Source: Gordionus sp. m RMFG-2023
Lineage: Eukaryota; Nematomorpha; Gordioida; Chordodea; Parachordodidae
DNA length: 64,000 bases
Direction: 5' to 3'
Assembly: GCF_954871325.1 (NCBI RefSeq)
Contig: NC_088775.1
Span: 69,541,561-69,605,560 of the forward strand
The translations under genes and the position numbers were made by a program. Numbering within the stretch: the first letter of the stretch is position 1; each line of letters begins with the position of its first letter. The notes under the pieces are model-generated. The model was given only the letters and a program-made list of their open reading frames with translations. It was not told the DNA's origin and made no database searches. Shown here piece after piece: positions 24,090 through 36,105 of the stretch.

Positions 24090-24693
24090 TTGCACACTAA
24101 TCCATCATATTGACATTAGTGAAAACCGATTTCACATTTGGCAGTACTACATGAAATAGTGCTAATACAATTTTAGAACTCTTTCAAAGCACTGGGGCAT
24201 TTAATACTATCATTATTAACATAAATATATTCATTCATTCCATTTATTGCGAGATCTGCAACGTGCTTTAATCTAAAATTAAGTCGTTTAATTTGCTTTT
24301 CCTTATTAAAATGCGAGGGTATGGTGGCTATTTATCTTTTTTTAAATATGTTATAATAAATAAATAGATTGTATAATTTAATATAATATATAATTATGGA
24401 ATTAGATGATGTATAGTTTATATAACCAATCTAGCAAAAATCAAACGGCTCTGGATAAAATAGCTTCTGAATTGGGCGTTGCTAAGGATTGGAAGGATAC
24501 TTGGTGTATGATCGGTGTCTAGCAATTTTCTTACTATAAAGGCCTGAAATAATTATGAAACCCTTCATATGAATATTAAAAAACTAACAACAGTTCAAAA
24601 TTTAACGAGCTGACACCCGATTAGAAAGGTAAATCACAGATTTCGCCTTGATGTAGGATGTTCTATTTGAATTATCCAATCTATCTTAAAGGC

Positions 24694-24739
24694 ATCCGAC
24701 AAAAGCAATCTGTTTGATCCGACAAAAGCAATCTGTTTG
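24694..24739 (+). repeat. 23-bp tandem duplication
   Basis: ATCCGACAAAAGCAATCTG plus TTTG occurs twice head to tail without mismatch, indicating a recent duplication. Confidence 0.9.
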
Positions 24740-25374
24740 TATGAAGCTGGAAAACATATAAAGAGAACGATTGGTGTTCTGCAATCGTTTACATGCCCGG
24801 CAGATTCTGAATTTATTTTATAATTTCTAAAGGAATGTTTATTTATATTTCTAAAGGAGAACATATGAAAATAGCTCTAGTTACTAGGGAAATAAATAAA
24901 TTTGAAATAGTAATATTGAAGGAAAACATATGACACTCCGGCATCAATTCATTACTGCCTTAATAAACAATACGCAAAATAGTTGTCATGTCAAATTTTT
25001 TCTCAGTCATGACTGGGGCCATTGCCTACAAAATAAATCAAATTTTTTGCAAAAAATCTTCAGAGAACCCGGCGAATTTAATATCCAGCAAAATATCTCA
25101 ACTATCCCCTATGCATCCTTCGATCTAAGTTCAATTAAATCTAGAAATATAAAAATAGTATCATAAACATAAGATGATAATACTAATTTTTTATCTAAGT
25201 AACCAAGTGCGATTTATATGACAATACAGTAATCAATTTTTGAAATTAATTTGTGTCATTTTCACATTATCATTTTCATTACTTATGTGTGCTTCCTCAA
25301 ATAATAATTCATTTAAATTATAAAAAGATATATTATTATCTAAAAAATTATCTACCTGCTCTTTTTGTTGGATC

Positions 25375-25686
25375 TGCTTTTAAAAATAATTTATAATTTT
25401 TTTCATCTTCATTAAACACGGCTAGTCAAAACGGATATAATGTCATTTCCCTATTATAGTAGATCCTCTCTTTTTAAGAACCAATGTAAATAGGGGAGGT
25501 TAGAATTAAAAATGTACGATTAAATTAATATGCTTTTAAAAATAATTTATAATTTTTTTCATCTTCATTAAACACGGCTAGTCAAAACGGATATAATGTC
25601 ATTTCCCTATTATATTAGATCCTGCTTTTTAAGAACCAATGTAAATAGGGGAAGTTAGAATTAAAAATGTATGATTAAATTAATAC
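25375..25686 (+). repeat. 156-bp direct tandem duplication
   Basis: The unit starting TGCTTTTAAAAATAATTTAT at 25375 recurs at 25531 with only a few changes (for example TATAGTAGATCC against TATATTAGATCC). It holds no gene. High identity implies a recent duplication event. Confidence 0.9.
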
Positions 25687-26429
25687 ATAATATATTTTTG
25701 TAGTTTTTATTTCTTGATAAAAAATATAAATAATATACTAAAATATCACTACAAAAAAAATTCAAATTTTTTGAAAGGGGCACTGGGGGTATGAGGAAAT
25801 TTTCCTGGGTGAATACCAAGTATAGGCAAGGTTGTAAAACAAAAGGGTTTATGGTGGCAAAATGTATTAGCAATGGAGAGAATTCAAAGGAAACTCGCAC
25901 TCGCCGATTAACTTCTGGATCGGATGTGCCTGGTAAAAAAGAGGTGTCAGATTAATTGTAGGAGAAATATAATAGCTATATATCGATTTGTATTCAGTAG
26001 AATACAAATATACAAACAAATATTTTGTAATAAATAAATAGTAATGTTAAACTATATTATACTGCTCTTAAATTTAAAATAATGCTTTACGTGGTTGCAG
26101 GTGTTTATACCTTAAAAACAAAGATATTAAGTGGTATATTAAATAGGTATGAAGTTCTTAAAAAATATAAATACCTCATTTATGTAATGAAGAAAAATAG
26201 ATGAATATTTTTTTTAAAAATTTTACCTTATTTTAATTTAAAAAAAATAAAAATGGAAGAACGAAATATAAAAAATATTTCTTTGAAGAGACCCTTTATA
26301 AAAAAAATTTAGTTTACGAATCCCAAACCAATTAATAAAATATTAATTTATTAAAATTTATAAAATATAAATCTCAATTTTTTTTCTTCAAATTTTAATA
26401 TTTTATTTTTGTATATGTTAGCGTCAATG

Positions 26430-26640
26430 TGTTTTTTTCCGGCAATGTGATATTTTTTCAACTTTAAATCATTCTTTAAGCGGGTTTTTTTAAATTTAAA
26501 ATTTTAATTTTCCTGGAAATGTATTCTATCATGTTTGGAATACCTACTATATACATTTCAGACAATTTTGGCTATGAAATTTTGAACTTAATATTATATA
26601 TATTTAGTTTTTCTGTAGATTTTTTATATAAATTGTAAAT
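26430..26640. mobile_element. single arm of the mariner-type MITE family
   Basis: TTTAAATCATTCTTTAAGCG, GGAAATGTATTCTA, GGAATACCTACTATA and TTTCAGACAATTTT match, in order, the arms of the MITEs at 36106 and 42473. The second arm is missing. Confidence 0.6.
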
Positions 26641-26879
26641 GACTATATATAATTATAATTACAAGAACAACTACAATAACATTTTAAAAGTAGGAATAAT
26701 AATTTACATAATAATTTAATTTTGTGAGAAAATATTATATTTTAAAATCGTATTCGTTTTAGTATTGAGTTTGAGTGTTCCGAAATTGGCATTTTTATTT
26801 ATTTTTATATAAATAGATAAAAAAAATTACCTTTAATTGATTGGCTGTCCCCGATAACCATTTTCCATAAAATCATGCA

Positions 26880-27143
26880 TATGATTATAAAAGTTTGTAA
26901 AATCGTATGGTATGTACCGATTTAATCGAAGTAAGATTATTTACGATTTGATATCTATCGTTTGGTCTTAGATTTATAGATGTATATTTGTTTTTCATGA
27001 CCCCGAAAAATTTTTCAATAGGAATTAGTTGAGGTGAATATGGCGGTCAATTCGATTTTTATAGCTATCGATAAAATGTGCCAGTATTTGTTTGCCGTAG
27101 CTATTGACATATCGATATGTTTGGCAATATCCTTTATCTTCAT
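26880..27143 (-). pseudogene. collapsed Tc1/mariner (IS630-like) transposase
   Basis: On the minus strand an ATG at 27143 opens MKIKDIAKHIDMSIATANKYW, a helix-turn-helix of the DNA-binding type. Only about 30 bp further, in another frame, it is followed by PPYSPQLIPIEKFFGVMKNKY and an open tail of about 57 codons to a stop. PPYSPxLNPIE is the segment around the last catalytic acidic residue in Tc1/mariner/IS630 transposases. The middle of the catalytic domain, with the first two Asp, is therefore missing: an internally deleted copy. The helix-turn-helix also resembles bacterial LacI-type ones, but the context favours transposase. Confidence 0.65.
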
Positions 27144-27395
27144 TTTTTTTCCATTCCAGGTTGGGATAACAATTTTGTTACTCTTTTGATTTTCTCTTTA
27201 TTCCAACAATTATATTTTCTTTTTTAATTCTGAATTAGCGGTGAGTTTAAAGGGTTTAGTAGAATTTACACTTATGGCAGATGGCGAAAGTACTGGAATG
27301 GAAAAAGAATAATTAGATAAAAAGGAATTATCATATTGATTATTAAATAAATAGGAATTTCTAAAACTACCATTGGTATTATTGGATAAAATAAA

Positions 27396-27780
27396 TGTCG
27401 TTTATAGAGAATAATTTTATAGAGAATAATTTTATAGAGAATAATTTTATAGAGAATAATTTTATAGAGAATAATTTTATAGAGAATAATTTTATAGAGA
27501 ATAATTTTATAGAGAATAATTTTATAGAGAATAATTTTATAGAGAATAATTTTATAGAGAATAATTTTATAGAGAATAATTTTACAGAGAATGATTTTAT
27601 AGAGAATGATTTTATAGAGAATGATTTTATAGAGAATGATTTTATAGAGAATGATTTTATAGAGAATGATTTTATAGAGAATGATTTTATAGAGAATGAT
27701 TTTATAGAGAATGATTTTATAGAGAATGATTTTATAGAGAATGTATTTTATAGAGAATTATTTTATAAAGAGTTTATTTA
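27396..27780 (+). repeat. 15-bp minisatellite, two homogenised halves
   Basis: About 23-25 head-to-tail copies of TATAGAGAATAATTT. The first half has AATAATTT (Asn-Asn-Phe-Ile-Glu if translated); from about 27590 every unit has AATGATTT instead (Asn-Asp). The unit is a multiple of three, so a 128-codon frame stays open, but the repeat explains that openness and there is no evidence of a real protein. A diverged inverted array lies at 28480-28630. Confidence 0.95.
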
Positions 27781-27955
27781 AAGAATATAATTATTTTATT
27801 CATGGATTCGAGAAAATATGTGCCTCAGAATTCTATCAAGAAAATAGGGATTTTTCACCCCCTTGATAGAATACTTTGAAAAGATGTGGATTAGAAAAAT
27901 GATAGCGATGAAGAGGAAGTCGCCAATATTTAGCATTTTTCTATGGAATTAATAT

Positions 27956-28222
27956 GAATCGACACTATCTTGTGAACCGAATACCAATAATTCAATAGAG
28001 GGCTGGCATCGAAGTTTTTCGTCTCATATAAGTTCTCATCATCCACCGATCTGGAAATTTATAAAGAGTTAGTAATTATATTATATTATAAAGATTAACA
28101 TTTTCATTTTTAGCTCTCAAAGATGAAGATAGCCTGAACTGTTACAAATTACAACAATATTCTTTAGGATTATTGGATCCACTGTTAAAGAAAATCGCGA
28201 AAGATCCAAAAGGATTTTTCTA
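27956..28222 (+). pseudogene. C-terminal tail of a FLYWCH/MULE-like transposase with a 46-bp intron
   Basis: Exon 27956-28067 reads TNNSIEGWHRSF and HHPPIWKFIK, the NNxxEGxHxxF...HPxxWxFI block found at the end of the transposases associated with FLYWCH zinc-finger proteins. A GT...TTTTTAG intron (28068-28113) then joins in frame to TLKDEDSLNCYKLQQ and ends at a TAA at about 28222, again matching the usual WKFIxxLKxEExLN continuation. No upstream catalytic part is recognisable, so this is a remnant, though this piece itself has no break. Such a short intron agrees with those in CUL2. Confidence 0.6.
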
Positions 28223-28479
28223 ATAGTTGAAGATATTCATTCAAGAATCATGCTGGATTATTTAAGGGCCTTTTTATCCCATAATATAAATTTAAATGTA
28301 ATTTATTGTATTATTTTATATTGGTATATTATTTATACTATGTTTATTTGGATTTATTTTGAACAAAAATTTATTTGATATTTCGAAATAAATATTGTTA
28401 AGCTTTTATTAATTAGATTATCTATGTTTATCTTATAAAAACTTCATATACAAATAATGGTATCATTCATATTCTTTAA

Positions 28480-28630
28480 ATAAAATTCTTTATAAATTAA
28501 TTTTCTATAAAATACATTCTTTATAAAATAATTATCTATAAAATACATCCTCCATAAAATCATTCCCTATAAAATACATTCTCTATAAAATCATTCTTTG
28601 TAAAATCATTTTCTATAAAATCATTCTCTC
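28480..28630 (-). repeat. diverged inverted copy of the 15-bp minisatellite
   Basis: About ten imperfect units such as TTCTATAAAATCATTCTC. On the minus strand these read GAGAATGATTTTATAGAA, the same unit as at 27396-27780 and of the AATGATTT type. The two arrays face each other across the FLYWCH-like relic. Confidence 0.8.
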
Positions 28631-28874
28631 TTTTATTTTTTAAAAAATTGCAGTTTTTAAAATTGTTTTATAAAATAAGTTTTTCAATATGGCGGGCTTC
28701 AAAGAATAACCTACTACCTAGAAATATGAGATGATTTTCAATTAAAACTATTAATATAAAAAAATCAAAAATAGAATAAAATTTTTAACATAGAATATTT
28801 TAAGGGTAAAAATAATATCATGCTTTTCTTTCTAATTGATATAAATTAAAACAATTTTGTACAGCAATTATAAA

Positions 28875-29475
28875 GGGTTAGGAATCTCTGAATTTTAAAT
28901 CATTTACGAAGGCGATTTTTAAATTTTAAAGATTTGATTTACATAAAATTTATTCCAGCGTAGTTAGTATAAGCAATTTTGCCACTACTTTTCGAACAAT
29001 TTCCTAATTTATATCAGAGAGCTCCAGATAACATTTGCACAGCCCGATCCAGATTTCTTTTAAAAAAAATTTTCGGGCCGGCTGAGGTTTTATATTTTCA
29101 GGCTCGATTCGGATTTTTTTTATAATTATTTTTATAAAGTAGCGAATGGCGATTTAAAATATTTGGGCTTAAAATACGGCCCAGCCTGGGTATTTAAAAA
29201 ATTTTTTTGCCCAGCCTAGGTACATTTAAAAAAATTAAAATTCTGCCAGGCCCATGTACCCGAGGCAGACTTAGGACCGGGCCTGCAGGTCTCTGATTTA
29301 TATTATATCTTTTTCATATACATTAAAAAATGGTGAAATTGTCTCTAAATTTCATAGGATAGGTATACTCGGCACGTGCTTGGAAGACATGCCGGGTAAA
29401 ATAAGATTTTTCAAAATTAAAAAATGGCCTAGTAAGATGATTAAAAATTTAAAGATTAAGAATCTTCTTCGGATA
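28875..29475. mobile_element. mariner-type MITE interrupted by a hAT MITE
   Basis: Left arm (about 28880-29006) with TTTTAAATCATTTACGAAGG and right arm (29304 to about 29475) with its worn inverse, including ATAGGATAGGTATAC. The outer ends are approximate. The insertion at 29015-29295 with its duplication separates the two halves. Confidence 0.65.
29015..29295. mobile_element. hAT MITE, CAGAG...CTCTG family, perfect 8-bp TSD
   Basis: Left end CAGAGAGCTCC, right end inverted CAGAGACCTGCAGGCCCGG, flanked by ATTTATAT at 29007-29014 and 29296-29303. The interior has GGGCC/CCCGG words between T runs, as in the copy at 10778. 281 bp, no coding. Confidence 0.9.
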
Positions 29476-29479
29476 TATC

Positions 29480-32400
29480 GTCATTCCAAAGTCACATTCA
29501 TATGATATAGATGATTTTAAAATGATATGGCCTCCCATATATTTGTATAGAATGTTAAGATTCGGAGACAAAGTTTACGAAAATGAGCTCAACTCGGCTA
29601 CACCTGAAACTTTGCTCACCTATATATTTTATTTTTCAAAGGTTGAGCTAAAGATTCAGGCTTAGATCCGCGTTATGCTTTATAATATTGTTTGATGGCA
29701 TTTTTGAGAAAGAATTTTCATGTCCAATAATAGCATATAATGATTTTGTTCCGTCTAGCCTTTCTCTATCAATGAAATATTTCCTGTTTTAAGTTACATA
29801 TAATTATGCTCTTAAATTTATTAATTATTGTATAATATATTCTTTTTTAAAAAAGATTTGAATCATAAAATACTACTAAAAACGAATTTGAATCCTGAGT
29901 AATACTTGTTCAAATGCACATGAAGCATGACCTTTTATTAAAAAAAATTATAACTCAGGCTCCCAAATTTGCTACTACGAGGCTTCATAAGTATTACATA
30001 TTATATCAAAATATCACCCATAAATCTTTTTAATTTATATTTTTGAAAAAATTCATATTAAAATGTATTAAAATATTCTAAGGAAATGAATATATCTTAT
30101 CAATTGAATTGAATAGTTTTATTTTTATAAGTGAGTTTTAAATTTAAAATATTATTTTTTAAATTAAATTAACTTCAATTTTACGTAATTTATAAAAAAT
30201 GACTTTATAAATAATCTTTAAATGTGATAAAATAGTAAAAGTGATTAATAATTGGGTTATTGTATTGTAAATCATTTATTTTCTAACCTATATAATATAT
30301 ACACAACAATATTTACGATTCACAAAAGATCTACTGGTTAGAAAATAAATCGCTAAGTTAAAGGTAATATACCAATTAATAATATTATTAAAAATTTTAA
30401 CGAATCTACCTAATTATAAGGTAAAATTGGTTTATATTATTATTAAAAAAATGGAAAATTTTATTTTGACAAGCGACATTTAGCATCCTCTATACAAAGG
30501 GAGAAACCAATTAAGAAAAATGTAATTATTATATAACATAAAAGATTCACAATTATTTATAAGGTTTAATAAGGAAGGAAGATGTTTCTCTAAAGTTAAT
30601 GCACTTATATAATCTTCATTAAATAAATATTTTTAAAATCATAAAGAAACATTAAAAATTTTTTTACAAGCCTTGCATATTTTTTTTAGGGGAAAAAGGA
30701 AACTCCACTAATCTTAGAATTAATTTAGAAGAAATATTCTTTTGTTCGAACCCCGATATATATAAAAAAAAATGACGCTCATTTTAAGAAAAAAAACAAT
30801 TCAAAATTCATTATTAACAAAAGATTTTGTGGAAATTTAAAAATTTAAGCTTCTATAGCCTTAATTTATAATCTTTGCAACAATTTCTAACAATAGAAAA
30901 AGGAACCTAATAAAAAAACGTTATTTTTTGATGGTATATATATTATTTGTGTGTATTCATTTATTAGGGTTGAACTAGAAGAATTAAAAGGCTTTCCATA
31001 AAGAGAATAAATAACATTTGTACCCATTTTCAGGGATTTAATATTAAAATATTATTTATGTTAACAGCTTATGTATTTATATTATAAAATTTTCTTTTTA
31101 ATTATGAATTAAATTTATTTTAAAAAGGAGAAGAATAAAAAATAATCCCAATTATCTAAATTGCGATTTTTTTAAAAAATAAAATATGTTATTTAATATA
31201 AAAAACTTAATTATTTCATTAAAACGGGTGGGAATTGGTTGGATTTGGGTTGAGAGCGTGGAAGCCAATTAACCTCATTTTTTTAAAAAAAATATATTCT
31301 TTTGAAAAAATATTAATAATCATCACCGATTAATTTTATAAGATAAGAATGACAAATAAATTATTTGATAATCCTAGGGGCTGTATTTCTTCTTTCTTTC
31401 TTTTGCTAGTTACAGTTACTAGTTACATTATTTCAAAAATAGCTAGTTATTGATAGTTATAATTTATAATTATTTACCATAACATATCAATTTTAGTATA
31501 ATTTACTTTACAAATTTTAATCAAAGGAATTTAAAGGAAAATAATATTTAATTGAAGATATAAACTGTACTGAAAAACTTTACCGGTGTGCTAGTTTTTC
31601 TATAAATTAAGTCCATTCAAAAACATATATGAACCGAATGAATAAAAAATTTAATAATTGTATTCGATTTTAATTATTCGAATAATTTGTTTGTTAGAAA
31701 TATTATAAAATAATTCATATGAAATATATTGACATATTTTTGCACCTCTAATTTTAAACATTACAAAATATTTTAATAATCTGATAATAAAAAAAATGGG
31801 ATCAAGTTAACAACGAAATTAATAACTTATTAATAAAATTTATAATGCCAAACCAACTTTTAATGCAAAGAGATTTTCTTAATGTTTCTTCTTTATAAAA
31901 CATGCGATTTTTTCACAGCAAATTTGTTCCAACTAAGAAAAACCATTCACAAGTAGTTGATGCATAATATTGTAATAACATCTCCAGTCAGATTATCAGG
32001 CTATAAATAGAAATGACATATGATTAAATTTTATTAAAAAACGAATAAAACAATTATTCTAGTAATTTGTTGAATAAAATTATTCAAATATAAATAAAAG
32101 CTTCCCTAGAATAAACAAACGTTCTACAGGAACGGTTTATATAAGTGAGACTACATATTTAATATAGAGTAATTTCGAACTCAGGAAATAATCATATAAA
32201 GATAATAAGAGTTTTTAACATATTTAAAAAGTAATTAGTTACTTCCAGAAATATAACTAGTGGCCGTTATTCTTACACAAAAATATAACTATAGTTACTT
32301 TAGCAACACAAGTATATACTATATATCTTTATCCGTTGCCAAGCTATGATTAATTTGATCCTTTGAAACCTGTTATTCGATCACATCCTCACAGATTCCA

Positions 32401-33760
32401 GATGTAATATAAAGTTTGACAGCGATCAATTTCATATCATAATATTAAAAAAAATATACTTTTTGGTCCTCATAACGGATAATAATGCTAAGCCCCCCCC
32501 CCTCTTTGGAAACTAAAAATCATTTCTATAAAACTTTGATTTTACCCAGTTTACTCCGGTAAAATTTTTTACTCCTTCACGGAATTTTATTTTGGCAGTT
32601 ATGAGTTCTGCTCTGATTTGAGGGAATTATTTTAAATATAAAATGAATAAGGGCTGTAGAAACTCAATTATATTCTCGCATGAAATAAAGATTATTAAGT
32701 AGCATTTTATTTATCCTTAAACATTAGCAGCCCGCTTACATAAGGTTCTCCTGCATGCGTTTTGATTTCGGGATCCAAAATTTTTAAAATTAACAATGTT
32801 TCGCAGTTTTAACGCCTTCCGCTTTTAATGTATTTTTATATTTCATCATCAACTTTTATTTTTGTATGTACTTTTAATTTTAGAAAAACTTAAATCGATA
32901 ATATTTTAAATTTTATTATTTTATATAGTTGAAATTATAATAAATATTGAGAGAGGTAGTTCTGCAAAATCGATTTCATTAAAGCCTCGAACTCGTATCT
33001 CGGTGATAAAAAAATAACTTTAGGTTCAGACTAGCCCTTTGTGACCCGACGTTATTAAAAATGGAATTAAGAATTATATGTCAAACTCAATCTAAAAGTA
33101 TTACTCCCCATCTTTCTTATAATGTTATGAATTAATCATTTAAATGTTCAGTAATCTCTCGGATAATTATATAATGTTTGCTTAGTTTTAGGCCTGGCTC
33201 AGACCGACCTTGCAGGGCGTTAGAGAGAGGTGTACTCTATGGTTCTTTGCTTTAATATCTCTTATACAAGATACAAACCTAAAACATCGTATTTTATTTT
33301 AAATTTCAAAAATTAACAAAATGTTTTTCATTAGTTTTTTTATTTTATTTCACAAATCAATATCTCTGTTAGATAGATATACATAGTGATAGAAAGCCCA
33401 ATCAGATTTCGGGAACCCTAACCCTGGCTCATAAATTTCTGGCTATCCCTGATTCCTCGGGGCCTTTGAAGATACGAAGACTTGTTTATAGCCTGATAAA
33501 ATCGACTACTCATTATTATATATCAGACATATTATTAAATGTTCATTGATCATGCACATTATATATAATAGTAGTAATTTTTAAATTCAATTGTATTTCA
33601 ACTTTTTTAATATTTAAACTGAATAAAATGTATATGTTTCCAATTTAAATAAAATGTGCATTAATGTAAATATTGATTATATTATGGCGGTGAAATAAAC
33701 TTATATTTAAGGTAAACATATAATTTTTAATTGTTTTTTGGATATTAAATTATTCACACT
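29480..33760. other. long gene-free A/T-rich stretch
   Basis: No coding sequence recognised on either strand. Weak signs only: CTAGTTACAGTTACTAG near 31405 and CTATAGTTACTTTAGC near 32290 might be worn inverted ends of one element; GC-richer patches near 33180-33220 and 33400-33470 look like MITE scraps. Confidence 0.45.
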
Positions 33761-33769
33761 CAAATTTAA

Positions 33770-33895
33770 AAAAAATTTGTCGGGTCGGGCTGAAAAAATT
33801 ATTGAATTCGGGCTCAGGCCAGGCTCGAATAAATTTTTTTAAATATTTCAGGTTTGGGTCGGGCTTGCGCCGCGATAAAATCACTTTGCAGACTT
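33770..33895. mobile_element. fragment of the CAGAG/CCCGG hAT MITE family
   Basis: TCGGGTCGGGCTGAAAAAATT, TCGGGCTCAGGCCAGGCTCG and GGTCGGGCTTGCGCC repeat the interior words of the copies at 10778 and 29015, with a worn right end GCAGACTTCT. The left end is not visible. Confidence 0.55.
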
Positions 33896-33900
33896 CTATC

Positions 33901-34121
33901 TAGTGAGGCAAAATCGCTCCATTTGAACCAATTTTTAAAAACGGCGAACTTAATATTTTATTCAGAAAAATATTAGGCAAGCATGAAGATTATGCTCCTA
34001 GATGGAACAAAAATTTGGACATCCATTAGTGAAATCTTGAAGGCTTATGCAATATTTTTCTGAATAAAATATTAAGTGTCGTTTTTAAAAATCGGCTAAA
34101 ATGGAGCGATGTGCATCACTA
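33901..34121. mobile_element. palindromic hAT MITE, variant tips TAGTGAGGCA/TGCATCACTA
   Basis: Arms pair along almost the whole length: ATCGCTCCATTT against AAATGGAGCGAT, then ACTTAATATTTTATTCAG against CTGAATAAAATATTAAGT, around a short centre. Same interior plan as the element at 17577 but with a different outer stem. The flanking 8-mers do not match, so its duplication has decayed. Confidence 0.8.
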
Positions 34122-34499
34122 GATATGCCTTTCACAAAAAAATTTGAAGAAAAAACCCAAATTGAATTTAATAATTTTCGATTTTTAATGTCATTCATAT
34201 TAATATTTAATAAGAAATTTAATTAAGTATATGAAATATTCAATAACACCATAGATTGGAAAGTTTGAATTATTAATGCAAAATTATTATGATTTAAATC
34301 AATTACCTAAAAATTAAAATTATTAAAATATTATTTTATGCAAATTTAATTTGTAGAGGCAAATCATTTTTTTCCCAAACAAATCCTATCATGTAAAAAA
34401 CCCGGGTTATATTATAATTTTACAATGACTGCCATATAGTATATAATTTATTAAAAAAAATTATTTTTAGTGGATAAGATAAAAAAATTTTGTCGTAAG

Positions 34500-34680
34500 T
34501 TATTATGGAATTCAATTGAAACTAGAATTTTTAAATCATTTATAAGGCATTTTAATTTTTATAGGAAGGAATTGCATTCTGGCATGTGTATAGTATCTAT
34601 TCTATGAATTTCAGAAATTTTGTCATATTTGAAATCGATTTTCTATAGATATTTTAAAATTTATTTATCTTTACAGTGGG
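34500..34680. mobile_element. single arm of the mariner-type MITE family
   Basis: AATTTTTAAATCATTTATAAGG, GGAATTGCATTCTGGCATGTG and TTTCAGAAATTTTGTC follow the left-arm order of the MITE at 42473. No second arm was seen. Confidence 0.5.
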
Positions 34681-34904
34681 CGTTTAGTTAGAAATTGGGA
34701 GAAATGGCCCAACTCATTTTTTAGAGGATTTCATAGCAAAAATATACCTCAACTTGACTCGAGAACTACAAAAATAAGAATTATAAAACAATTATTTAAT
34801 TCAATTCGTCGAATATTCGAAATTTTTTTTTCCACAAAAATGAAATGATTAACACCATAAGAAATAAGGTTTACAAAAAATAAAAAGTTCCATAAGAAGG
34901 AACA

Positions 34905-35105
34905 TGTTAAATACTTACGAATAATATCGAATATTTAGGAGTAATTTCGAATTTGAATAATTTCGAATTTTATCGATCTTACGAATAATTATAAGACTAT
35001 TATTAGACAAGTAACATTTTATTTTCGATTAACATATTCGTATTCATAAAATACGAATCAATTATTGAATAATGTTTTAATTATAACTCGAACCAAAATA
35101 TTATT
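34905..35105. repeat. TTCGAATAA-type simple repeat
   Basis: Dense degenerate copies of TTCGAATA/TACGAATAA on both strands. A similar patch is at 43860-44110 and a small one near 31665. Probably an old simple-sequence expansion or MITE core. Confidence 0.5.
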
Positions 35106-36105
35106 CTAGTAAAAGTTGGGCCGGATTATGATTAACTCATCCAAATGAGTTAGACCTTCTGGATTGATCTGTAGTCTTTTCTATAATTTTATATCAAAAA
35201 AATCACGTACAGTTCGTTATGCATTATCGATAAAATATAGTATTTATAAAAAAAATAATATATTTTTACAAAATAATTATTTTTAATATGGTAAAAAGAG
35301 GGAGGGATGGATGAAATATTAAAATATACAAATTACTAAACAAAAAAAAAGGTCATTCCCTCTTTAAAAATAAAATATATTTTATTTATTCAATCTAATA
35401 TTTATAATAATATTATTTTATGTTTTTATTATTAAAATATTTGAAATTGTATTAATAAAATAAAATATATATAAAATAACATTCCCCCCCCCCAAAACCA
35501 CACTTTTATTTACTTTTTTATATTATTATTTTATCATGGCAAAAAAAATCAATAATTTGTGGATGATATTAATAAATAAGTAGTGATTATTAAGATGACT
35601 TGTATCGGAAATAAGAAAGAAGAATAAATGAATTGAAAAAAAGAAAATAAAGGAAAGGAAAGGGGAAAAATGAAAAAGAAATAGCATGTTTATTTAACCT
35701 TTCTTTTCCATTCCACTTGAATAACATTGTAAATTAATTTATTTTTGTTAATTTTATTAATAACAAAATTAAATTTTTTGTATAGCCTTTTTATAACTCA
35801 ATTTATTTGTCGAACTTAATGTCATTCCACGAATAGGAGAATTTTTTTGAAAATGATATAAGATTTTGAAAAAATGCCAATGTCGAGTTATTTATTTTGA
35901 AATGCTCAACATTTATTATTATTAGCAGATTCTAACTAAAGGGGGAGGGGTTTAATAATAATTAAAATATTATAATAAGAAGTAGAAATTTCGTTATTAT
36001 TTGAATAAGTTTTTATAATTATATTTTAAATTCATCATTCATTCATTTAATTTTTTTTTGAAAGCAATTAAATTCGAATAAAGGTTATCGGTAAATATAA
36101 ACGGC

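Noticed and set aside
27395-27781. A 128-codon Asn-Ile-Glu repeat protein
   Set aside because: The frame is open only because the 15-bp repeat unit has no stop in that phase; the upstream and downstream context has no coding features.
27396-28630. CRISPR-like array
   Set aside because: Units are head-to-tail 15-mers without spacers, in an animal-type genome; a minisatellite.
30730-30760. tRNA T-arm-like GTTCGAACCCC
   Set aside because: No matching acceptor, D or anticodon stem around it.
33405-33435. Telomere-like CCCTAACCCT
   Set aside because: Only about one and a half units; it lies in a scrap of repeat-derived sequence, not an array.
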